Both the position numbers and the translations under genes were made by a program. From a virus, in IMG/VR virus record IMGVR_UViG_3300005096_000520, positions 1 through 49,984 of that record: 49,984 bases of DNA; one strand, written 5' to 3'. Below, piece by piece: positions 1-5,680 of the stretch (the stretch's first letter is position 1; each line of letters opens with the position of its first letter). Below the pieces are notes generated by a model, which was not told where the DNA came from, ran no database searches, and saw only the letters and a program-made list of their open reading frames with translations.

Positions 1-1077
1 TCAACCGGTTATTTCATTTTTCGTGTAGTCATTGTTGACTACACTGTTCGGTTTTAAATTCAATCCTGCATTTTCAAGTGCATTTTTTTTATTCTCTAAC
101 GCCACATGGGTATAAAATTCCGTTGTTGCAATCTGAGCATGGCCGAGGATTTCCTGTATTGTGCGCAGGTTGATATCCTTTGCCAGCAGGTGAGTTGCCA
201 GGCTATGGCGGAGCAGGTGCGGATGGATGTGTTTATTAATCCCTGCTTTTTTCTTTGCCCTCTGTATTGCCCTTCTTATGTCCCTGATCGGCCTTGCACC
301 GTTGACCGGTGAAGGGAAGACCCATTCTGAGCCGGTCGACTTGAGCAGGTCCTTCAATTCATCGTGCAGCCAATCCGACAAGGGCAGAACATTGGTTTTG
401 TCCCCCTTCCGTCTGACCATTATGGCCCTGGTCTCCCAGTCGATGTCTGTTCGTCTCAACATTCTTGCCTCGCTGAACCGAAGGCCGAGGTTGAACATGA
501 CAAGGAACATAACACGGTACACCGGGGAATCAGCGGCCGCGATGAAGCGGACAGCTTCCTCAAATGTAAGCACCTGTGGAATAGGTCTTTTATATGGCAA
601 TTTTTCAATCTTCAATACCTCGGCGGGCCTCAGGTTCATGTTTTTGTCAGCCCATTTCAGGAAGGCTGCAAAGTAATCGAGCTCTTTGTTGATTGACCTG
701 TTCCCTGCATTTTTCCCGCGGAAATCTTCTTTTCTCTGTTTCTGGTATAGCTGGAGCAACCTGTTTGTAATGTCATGGATCCGCATGGTTCCGAAGAACG
801 GCACCAGATACCTCTCAAAACATTGCTTCTTGTCCACGAGGGTTTTCTTTGCCTGGTGCAGACGGACATACTCGAGGTATGCCGGGACCATTGCCTTGAT
901 AGGATCATTCAGGGCAACAAGCGGAGATGCTCCGCTCTTTTTCCGCATCTCTGCCTCAATTTCCCTTGCCTCATTTTCGGTTGTCCCTTCCGGAAGAGTA
1001 ATACGCCGCCTCTTCCCCTTCCTGCCGTGGGGATAATAATCTATGACGTATTTGCCGTTTCGGATACGGATAGACAT
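1..1077 (-). CDS. int: Phage integrase, tyrosine recombinase family
   Basis: Would catalyse site-specific integration and excision of the phage genome. The 358-residue protein has the usual three parts: a short basic N-terminal arm (about residues 1-30), a SAM-like core-binding domain (about 55-155) and a catalytic domain (about 165-340). All catalytic residues are visible: R200 in LGLRFSE, K224, H287 and R290 in HPHLLRH, H313 in LGHAQ and the nucleophile Y322 in TTEFYTH. It reads away from the early genes together with the PH-domain gene and the repressor, which fits a lysogeny module. The stop codon occupies the first three bases of the window, so the gene is complete, but an attachment site beyond it would lie outside. 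Two further tyrosine recombinases occur in the window; this one has the most typical integrase architecture and the most typical position. Confidence 0.93.
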   Translation of the reverse strand: MSIRIRNGKYVIDYYPHGRKGKRRRITLPEGTTENEAREIEAEMRKKSGASPLVALNDPIKAMVPAYLEYVRLHQAKKTLVDKKQCFERYLVPFFGTMRIHDITNRLLQLYQKQRKEDFRGKNAGNRSINKELDYFAAFLKWADKNMNLRPAEVLKIEKLPYKRPIPQVLTFEEAVRFIAAADSPVYRVMFLVMFNLGLRFSEARMLRRTDIDWETRAIMVRRKGDKTNVLPLSDWLHDELKDLLKSTGSEWVFPSPVNGARPIRDIRRAIQRAKKKAGINKHIHPHLLRHSLATHLLAKDINLRTIQEILGHAQIATTEFYTHVALENKKNALENAGLNLKPNSVVNNDYTKNEITG

Positions 1078-1121
1078 TACTCAAACCGACACTGGAACCA
1101 GCCAGGTAGGCACCTCCATCA

Positions 1122-1730
1122 CTATAATTTAGACAGCAAATCCTTCTTTTTTTCCTGGAACTCTTGTTCTGTCAAAATGCCTTGTTCTTTCAATTCAGCC
1201 AATTTTTTTATCTGCTCCGGGATATCAATATTAGAGTTGGCCTCTATGGGTGTTGAATGTTTCTTGCCGATATTTTCTTTGACATAATTAACAAACGCAT
1301 GAACATTTCCCTCGCTTATCCATTTCATGGACACCTTGTTACCAGATGCAAATAGCGTAATTGTATGCCCCATGAATCCCTTGCTTATATCGATTGAAGA
1401 TATATTTGAATAAGGAAAAACCTCTAAATCATAACCAAGCATTTTTTTAGCGTAAAAAACGACTTTCTCGTTAGTCGCCAGGAAGATGCCGCTCCTGATA
1501 CTCTCTTTACCTAATATTTTTGTTTCATAAGTGCCGAGAACTGATGCGATGATTTTTTCGTCCTTATTCAGGTGTTCCGATGAAAGCTGAATAAGTTTTT
1601 GATGCTTGGTAAGTTTCTCTGGTTTTTTGTCCGAGTTGGGAGTTTCAGCAGTCGTTTGAGCTTCCATAGCACTTTTCAGTTTCTCAGCCTTCCATTTCTC
1701 ATATTCCTCTCTACTTTTCCACTGTGCCAT
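1122..1730 (-). CDS. PH-domain protein with C-terminal SHOCT motif
   Basis: 202 residues. The N-terminal 55 residues are charged and probably helical. The middle (about 55-155) looks like a bacterial PH domain: it contains LATNEKVVFYAKK and then FPYSNISSIDISKG, the pattern seen in bPH_1-type proteins. The C-terminal 30 residues (IKKLAELKEQGILTEQEFQE) match the short SHOCT helical hairpin. PH-SHOCT proteins are frequent in prophages and are thought to act in oligomerisation or at the membrane, but no function is established for this kind. It sits between repressor and integrase in the leftward lysogeny operon, so it may be expressed in the lysogen. It is more AT-rich than the integrase. The domain assignment is by eye; the function is unknown. 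Confidence 0.75.
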   Translation of the reverse strand: MAQWKSREEYEKWKAEKLKSAMEAQTTAETPNSDKKPEKLTKHQKLIQLSSEHLNKDEKIIASVLGTYETKILGKESIRSGIFLATNEKVVFYAKKMLGYDLEVFPYSNISSIDISKGFMGHTITLFASGNKVSMKWISEGNVHAFVNYVKENIGKKHSTPIEANSNIDIPEQIKKLAELKEQGILTEQEFQEKKKDLLSKL

Positions 1731-1760
1731 GGGGTTGTCCTCCTTGCAACAAATGCTGAA

Positions 1761-2405
1761 CTAAACCTTCAAGGGCCTCCATCCCTTGATGACCTTGCCC
1801 ATGATCTGATAGTGCCTGTTCGGCTTCAGGGTCGGATATTCAGGATTGTCGCTCACCAGGAACTTTTCCCCGTCTTTTTCCCTGTACCGCTTGATCATGG
1901 ATTCGCCCCATTCATTGTTGACGATGACAATATCACCGCTCCGGATTTCTTCGTTCGGCCTGAAGATGACATAGTCCCCATCCCGGAACGTCGGGCTCAT
2001 GCTGTCACCCTTCACAATGAGTGCATATGCTCCCTTGGGTACCTCCGGTATATTGATATAGTCAATTATGTCGCTTTCAGGGATGTGTTCAGGAAAACCG
2101 GCCGGCACCCTGCCGAGCACGGGGATGCTCTCTGTCAATGAGAAGGCCCCCGGGATTCCTGATTTCTGAAACATATCTCCTTCGCCGGTTTTTAACCAAT
2201 GTTCGTCAATTCCATATTTGAGACATATTAACCTGACAATTTCTTCCGGGATTCTTGTTTTTCCAAGTCTGTAATCCGACAGCCGGTTTTTGTGAATTCC
2301 GAGATCTTCGGCCATTTTTTTAGTATTTAAATGAAATTTATCAATAACCCTATCTATTCGCTCGCCTATAGATCCCCTTGGCGGTTTATTACGCTTTCTT
2401 GGCAT
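1761..2405 (-). CDS. CI/LexA-type phage repressor (HTH plus S24 peptidase)
   Basis: 214-residue lysogeny repressor. Residues about 10-70 form a helix-turn-helix (MAEDLGIHKNRLSDYRLGKT). The C-terminal half is an S24 self-cleaving peptidase: the likely cleavage site is Ala-Gly in RVPAGFPE, the catalytic serine is in KGDSMSPTF and the catalytic lysine in ESMIKRYRE. By analogy with lambda CI and LexA it would dimerise, bind operators in the divergent region to its right and be inactivated by RecA-stimulated self-cleavage after DNA damage, so the prophage should be SOS-inducible. An inverted repeat (2410-2430) lies within 5 bases of its start codon, as expected for autoregulation. The start ATG at 2405 leaves the HTH complete. 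Confidence 0.92.
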   Translation of the reverse strand: MPRKRNKPPRGSIGERIDRVIDKFHLNTKKMAEDLGIHKNRLSDYRLGKTRIPEEIVRLICLKYGIDEHWLKTGEGDMFQKSGIPGAFSLTESIPVLGRVPAGFPEHIPESDIIDYINIPEVPKGAYALIVKGDSMSPTFRDGDYVIFRPNEEIRSGDIVIVNNEWGESMIKRYREKDGEKFLVSDNPEYPTLKPNRHYQIMGKVIKGWRPLKV

Positions 2406-2703
2406 TGCAATAGACCGTAATATTGTCTATACTTATAACCATGATGGCCCTGAATTCAGCAAACACAAAACCCTCCCTTGGTTGTAATTTCGGCGCCACC
2501 GAAATTATACCACAGGGTAGGGATTTTTTCACCCACCACCGCCCCCTCATCGTGGTGGGCAACTCCCCGGCATGCCGGTCTCTGCCTGCCAGACAGGGCC
2601 ATCACCTTGACCGTCATGCCGGGGCCTTTTACCTGTCTATCCATACAATGATTATATGCCCTTATCTCCATAAGGGCAATTATAAGTTGGCTCGGGGGTT
2701 ATA
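2406..2703. promoter_or_regulatory. Divergent control region between repressor and early operon, with several inverted repeats
   Basis: No convincing gene lies in these 298 bases between the leftward repressor and the rightward early genes. I see four inverted repeats: ATAGAC-N9-GTCTAT at 2410-2430, touching the repressor start; TAATTTCGG-N5-CCGAAATTA at 2485-2507, with 9-bp perfect arms; CCCACCAC-N12-GTGGTGGG at 2532-2559; and TGCCCTTAT-N4-ATAAGGGCA at 2657-2678, again with 9-bp perfect arms, just upstream of the first early gene at 2704. The first and last are well placed as operators for repressor autoregulation and for early promoter control. The repeats do not share one consensus, so more than one regulator may bind. 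I could not fix -35/-10 pairs with confidence. Confidence 0.6.
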
Positions 2704-3165
2704 ATGACTTCTTATGATGCTCTGAACAAGGCCATTGGGGGAAAAACGAGGGAGCATGCCAAGGCCCTCGGTCTCAGCACAGCCCTGCTGTATAAGTGGC
2801 AGGAGCCCTCAACGGATTGGACAGACTCAGGCTCCTACAACCCCCTCGACCGCATAGAGACGATCATAGAGACAGCGCTCAAACTTGGGCAAGGCAGAAA
2901 TGATGCCTTTGCTCCTCTTCATTACCTCGCCCGCCGTTTCAACCAGATTTTGATTCCTGCCCCCTCAAGTGCTACCTGCCTTAAAGAACTGCAGCAGGCG
3001 CTTATGAAGACAATAAAGGAGTTTTCAGACCTCGCGCGGGCCTCGGCCGCCGCCCTCGAGGACGGCAGGCTCGACCCACGTGAGGCAGAGCAGATAAAAA
3101 AGGAAGGCTGGGAGCTCATCGAGCAGGCCTCGGCCTTCGTAAAGTTAATCGAGGACTATCTATGA
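2704..3165 (+). CDS. Phage CII-like regulatory protein
   Basis: First gene of the rightward early operon, 153 residues. Residues 1-35 (YDALNKAIGGKTREHAKALGLSTALLYKW, shown here only as its Ala/Gly-rich helix and LSTALLYKW turn) look like a helix-turn-helix, followed by a predicted helical region and a C-terminal coiled helix rich in Asp/Glu/Arg. This layout resembles the phage regulatory CII-type family (Phage_CP76), which replaces Cro/CII in many proteobacterial prophages. It would bind in the control region just upstream. The stop codon overlaps the start of the next gene (ATGA), indicating translational coupling. Family placement is from memory of the pattern; other HTH early regulators remain possible. 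Confidence 0.55.
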   Translation: MTSYDALNKAIGGKTREHAKALGLSTALLYKWQEPSTDWTDSGSYNPLDRIETIIETALKLGQGRNDAFAPLHYLARRFNQILIPAPSSATCLKELQQALMKTIKEFSDLARASAAALEDGRLDPREAEQIKKEGWELIEQASAFVKLIEDYL

Positions 3166-3389
3166 ATGATATCCTGGTTCGTCTTCAGATACTGGAGAAG
3201 AAAGTAGACAAAATGCTTGAAAAAATGGGCATCGACATTGATGAGGAGGAAGAGTTCCGGACGGCAATAGACTATGCCGTGAGGACCCTTGATTTTTCAC
3301 TGATCAAGGCGCATCTCCGCAAAAAAATAGAAAGGGAGGGGAGACTCAATGGAAAGAGTAAGCATAGAAGAACTGAAACTTCCAGATGA
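3162..3389 (+). CDS. Small hypothetical early protein, coiled-coil start
   Basis: 75 residues. It overlaps the previous stop by 4 bases (ATGA) and is overlapped by the next gene by 41 bases. The first 22 residues have heptad spacing of Leu/Ile/Val (ILVRLQILEKKVDKMLEKM), suggesting a short coiled coil; an acidic stretch DIDEEEEF follows. No family recognised. Its overlap with both neighbours and its position in the early operon support it being real. Confidence 0.6.
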   Translation: MNDILVRLQILEKKVDKMLEKMGIDIDEEEEFRTAIDYAVRTLDFSLIKAHLRKKIEREGRLNGKSKHRRTETSR

Positions 3390-3603
3390 AATCGCCTTAA
3401 CCAACAGCTTTCATGTCTTCTGTATCGACGAGATACAACCAATACTCAAAGAAGCTCTGATCAGGAAGCATCCAACCGCTGCATATTGGGATGTTCAGAA
3501 CAGGACATTCCTTCTGTTTGATGAGGCGCTGAACCTGTTGGATGCCTTGACCATTGATGACATCGATCAATTAAAGGAGGGGGACAGATGTTTGACAAGC
3601 TGA
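3349..3603 (+). CDS. Small hypothetical early protein
   Basis: 84 residues, mixed alpha/beta composition, no signal peptide, no membrane segment and no recognised motif. A purine-rich GGGAGGGGAG stretch precedes the ATG at 3349. The C-terminus overlaps the next gene by 16 bases. Its tight packing between two other early genes is the main support. Confidence 0.6.
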   Translation: MERVSIEELKLPDEIALTNSFHVFCIDEIQPILKEALIRKHPTAAYWDVQNRTFLLFDEALNLLDALTIDDIDQLKEGDRCLTS

Positions 3604-4091
3604 CAAAAGTGATCGTCCTGATCGCAATTGGATGGATTCTCGGGTATATGCATCATTTCATGGTGACAAGAGACATCCTTCAGGATTTCAGCAACAGGAT
3701 CTTGTGGCTTGAGCAGGATATGAGCCTTGCAAACGCAGGGATATCTCAGGTCTTCAAGGAAGTCATCACTCTCAATCAAAAATTCAATATCGGGAGTGAT
3801 TTCAAGGTCACCGGCTATTCGAATGACCCCGGATCAATCAATGTCCCGCGCTGGCGTGACGGAAGGACTGCCACCGGAGTGAAGGCTACACCCGGGATCT
3901 GCGCGGCCGACTGGGATTTGATCCCGGTTGGAACTCTTGTCTGGATAGATGATTACGGCTGGTGTGAAATCCAGGACAGGGGCGGCAAGGTAAAGGGAAG
4001 GCATATCGATCTTTTCTTTGATGATGTGCTTGATGCAAAGAATTGGGGTGTGAGAAAGACTGATATAGTCATTGCTGATCTGGAGGAGTAG
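3588..4091 (+). CDS. Membrane-anchored 3D-domain (double-psi beta-barrel) protein
   Basis: 167 residues. Residues 5-25 (KVIVLIAIGWILGYMHHFM) form one N-terminal membrane segment or uncleaved signal anchor. Residues about 75-165 resemble the 3D domain found in RlpA/MltA-like cell-wall enzymes: VTGYSNDPGS, a central GLY/VGT-type turn (LIPVGTLVWIDDYGW), DRGGKVKGRHIDLFF and an Asp-rich end, with the spaced aspartates that name the domain. Such domains act on or bind peptidoglycan. A phage copy outside the lysis cassette could alter the envelope of the lysogen or help lysis. A strong ribosome binding site (AAAGGAGGGG) precedes the ATG. The first structured RNA copy follows within 20 bases of the stop. 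Confidence 0.72.
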   Translation: MFDKLTKVIVLIAIGWILGYMHHFMVTRDILQDFSNRILWLEQDMSLANAGISQVFKEVITLNQKFNIGSDFKVTGYSNDPGSINVPRWRDGRTATGVKATPGICAADWDLIPVGTLVWIDDYGWCEIQDRGGKVKGRHIDLFFDDVLDAKNWGVRKTDIVIADLEE

Positions 4092-4107
4092 CTCCCCCGC
4101 CCTCCTG

Positions 4108-4178
4108 ATGCCGTGGGGATAGGGTTCCGGACCCGACAAGGTGAATGCCTCCACCTTCCCCACGGCATAACCAGAGGC
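4108..4178 (+). ncRNA. Structured RNA element, copy 1 (three-way junction with loop-tail pseudoknot)
   Basis: Predicted fold: P1 is an 11-bp stem, 4108-4118 (ATGCCGTGGGG) with 4158-4168. Inside it are two hairpins: P2 at 4122-4134 (GGGT/ACCC) and P3 at 4138-4157 (AAGGTG/CACCTT). The P3 loop carries GCCTC (4147-4151), complementary to the downstream tail GAGGC (4174-4178), giving a pseudoknot. A second copy at 4980-5049 has the same hairpins, loop and tail, but its P1 sequence differs with both strands changed together. That covariation argues for a real RNA structure. It lies between the 3D-domain gene and the zinc-finger gene. The class is not recognised. Confidence 0.7.
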
Positions 4179-4192
4179 GATTTGGCAAGGAG

Positions 4193-4309
4193 ATGCTTTA
4201 TATCCTGCATATCAAGGATTTTGCTGGTGTAAAGGACATAGTTGCATACACATGTGTTCTTTCAACAATCAGTGGGCTCTACAGCACATTGCCCCAGGGA
4301 GTGAATTGA
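4193..4309 (+). CDS. Possible 38-residue leader ORF
   Basis: A short open frame (MLYILHIKDF..., ending PQGVN) starts 15 bases after the tail of RNA copy 1, and its TGA overlaps the ATG of the zinc-finger gene at 4309 (TGATG). That overlap is the usual sign of translational coupling. The AAGGAG immediately before its ATG has no spacer, which is poor for initiation, so real translation is doubtful. No family recognised. Confidence 0.25.
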   Translation: MLYILHIKDFAGVKDIVAYTCVLSTISGLYSTLPQGVN

Positions 4310-4971
4310 TGAGCACAACCCTTGAATCTGTTGCAGAGAAACATACTGATCAGGATATATGTCCCCGCTACCCCGGCAACCCGACCAGGACAGACTTGAT
4401 GTGCGCCACAAGGCATAAGAAGGCCGTAAGGGATCCGGAGAAGATCCTTTATTCGAATTGTGCTGACTGCAATATCGGTAAAGAGGCAGCAATGAAGGAT
4501 ATCAAACCGATCAAATATACAGCCAAGCATACATCGACCGATACACATCCCTGTTCGCAGTGTGGCAGGCCTACCCGGGGCAAGTTATGTGCCGGATGTT
4601 TGCTCCAGGGCAAGTCAGGCTCTTCCAGGGAGACAAAGGAGACAGAAATGCAAAAACAAAAGATCTGCAAGGTTGAAGGATGCGGCAATCCTTTCAAAGC
4701 AAGAGGTTATTGTGACAAGCACTATAAAAATGCCGTTAAAACCGGTGAGATTAAGACTACACCCAGGAATAAAAAGAAGATCAATCCTCAACCGGAGAAG
4801 CAGGAAACGTGCAATGCAGAGAATATGACCGCCATGCTTGCCCAGCTTCTCTATTGCAGCCGGGTTCTCGATTCCGAAATCAACGCCGCCATGCTTCAGA
4901 ACAGGATCGAGATCAAGAATATATCCGATGTAAGGTTCCGCCTTGGAGAGATAATGAGAGGGGCTCTATAG
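4309..4971 (+). CDS. Multi-zinc-finger protein of unknown function
   Basis: 220 residues with three Cys/His clusters. These are NCADCN near residue 55; HPCSQCGRPTRGKLCAGC near 80-100, a four-Cys ribbon; and CKVEGCGNPFKARGYCDKHY near 120-145, the C-x4-C-x8-C-x3-H finger that often accompanies phage HNH or DNA-binding proteins. The C-terminal 60 residues look helical. No catalytic HNH motif is visible, so a DNA- or RNA-binding role is more likely than nuclease activity. An upstream in-frame ATG exists at 4252, but the ATG at 4309 has a good AGGGAG site 7-8 bases before it and overlaps the upstream small frame. The gene sits between the two structured RNA copies. Confidence 0.65.
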   Translation: MSTTLESVAEKHTDQDICPRYPGNPTRTDLMCATRHKKAVRDPEKILYSNCADCNIGKEAAMKDIKPIKYTAKHTSTDTHPCSQCGRPTRGKLCAGCLLQGKSGSSRETKETEMQKQKICKVEGCGNPFKARGYCDKHYKNAVKTGEIKTTPRNKKKINPQPEKQETCNAENMTAMLAQLLYCSRVLDSEINAAMLQNRIEIKNISDVRFRLGEIMRGAL

Positions 4972-4979
4972 TCCCATCG

Positions 4980-5049
4980 CCTGCAGGGATAGGGTTCCGG
5001 ACCCGACAAGGTGAATGCCTCCACCTTCCCTGCAGGACAACCAGAGGCA
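4980..5049 (+). ncRNA. Structured RNA element, copy 2, leader of the recombinase-Cas12 operon
   Basis: Same fold as the element at 4108-4178. P1 is 4980-4988 (CCTGCAGGG) with 5028-5036 (CCCTGCAGG), a different sequence that still pairs perfectly. P2 (GGGT/ACCC, 4992-5004), P3 (AAGGTG/CACCTT, 5008-5027), the loop TGCCTC and the tail GAGGCA (5044-5049) are kept. Here the loop-tail pseudoknot can form 6 bp. The GAGG of the tail is 5 bases upstream of an in-frame ATG at 5053, so the pseudoknot could hide a ribosome binding site. A second unmasked GGAGG serves the ATG at 5071. It may control the recombinase, the Cas12-like gene, or both. Confidence 0.72.
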
Positions 5050-5070
5050 TATATGGAAAGGAGGCATTCC

Positions 5071-5679
5071 ATGACAGCAGAGAGGACATCAACAAGGACA
5101 AGGGCCGGAGAGAACTATCTCACCGAGCAGGAAGAGAAAAGGCTTTTCAGACACCTGAAGGGCCTGAAATCCCGCCAGGCAGAGCGTGACTATGTGCTCC
5201 TGAAGCTCTGCCGGCTGACAGGGCTCAGGAGGGCTGAGGCACTGGCCCTCAATGTGGGGGATGTGATCAACCAGAAGAGAATAATCATCGACGAACGGAT
5301 CGCGCGCAAGGGGGCCGTGGGGGAAGTCGGCATCCCGGTGGAACTGCAAAAAATCATCAAGCGGTTCCTCTGGCTTAAGCGCACCTGGCGCGAAAGCCTT
5401 GATGACGAGGCCCCTCTGTTCGTGAGCAAGAGGGGCAACAGGCTCTCTCTGAGGGCCTTCAACGACCTGATGGACAAGTGGTGCAGATCGGCGGGGATCC
5501 CGCGCTATACTCCGCACGCCCTACGTCACACAAAGGCGCACAGGATACTTGAGAAGTCGGACAACCCTCCAAAGGCCCTGGTATATGTCAACAATCAACT
5601 GAGGCACAAGTCCTACAACTCGACACTCGTATACACCCTCCCTACAAAGGAAGAGAGGGAGAAGGTGGCAGGGCTGTAA
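5071..5679 (+). CDS. Catalytic-domain-only tyrosine recombinase next to Cas12-like gene
   Basis: 202 residues, about the size of the catalytic domain alone; the usual SAM-like core-binding domain is absent. Catalytic residues are all visible: R53 (TGLRRAEA), K80 (ARKGAVGEV), H149 and R152 (PHALRHT), H179 (LRHKSYNS) and Y188. It should be chemically competent, though DNA recognition without the N-terminal domain is unclear. The start at 5071 is chosen for the GGAGG 6 bases upstream; an in-frame ATG at 5053 would add six residues and lies next to the possibly masked GAGG of the RNA leader. The stop is one base from the Cas12-like start, so the two are almost certainly co-transcribed and coupled. 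Role unknown: mobility of the locus, integration of small DNA, or an unrelated phage function. Confidence 0.85.
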   Translation: MTAERTSTRTRAGENYLTEQEEKRLFRHLKGLKSRQAERDYVLLKLCRLTGLRRAEALALNVGDVINQKRIIIDERIARKGAVGEVGIPVELQKIIKRFLWLKRTWRESLDDEAPLFVSKRGNRLSLRAFNDLMDKWCRSAGIPRYTPHALRHTKAHRILEKSDNPPKALVYVNNQLRHKSYNSTLVYTLPTKEEREKVAGL

Positions 5680-5680
5680 C

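Noticed and set aside
4120-4135. Resemblance of TAGGGTTCCG in the RNA element to the guanidine-I (ykkC) core
   Set aside because: Only about nine bases match; the ACUGGUCCGAGAG part of the ykkC consensus is absent and the fold differs.
4108-5049. Structured RNA copies as tracrRNA for the array
   Set aside because: No stretch complementary to the repeat longer than about five bases (GTTCC) was found, and the conserved fold has no free anti-repeat.
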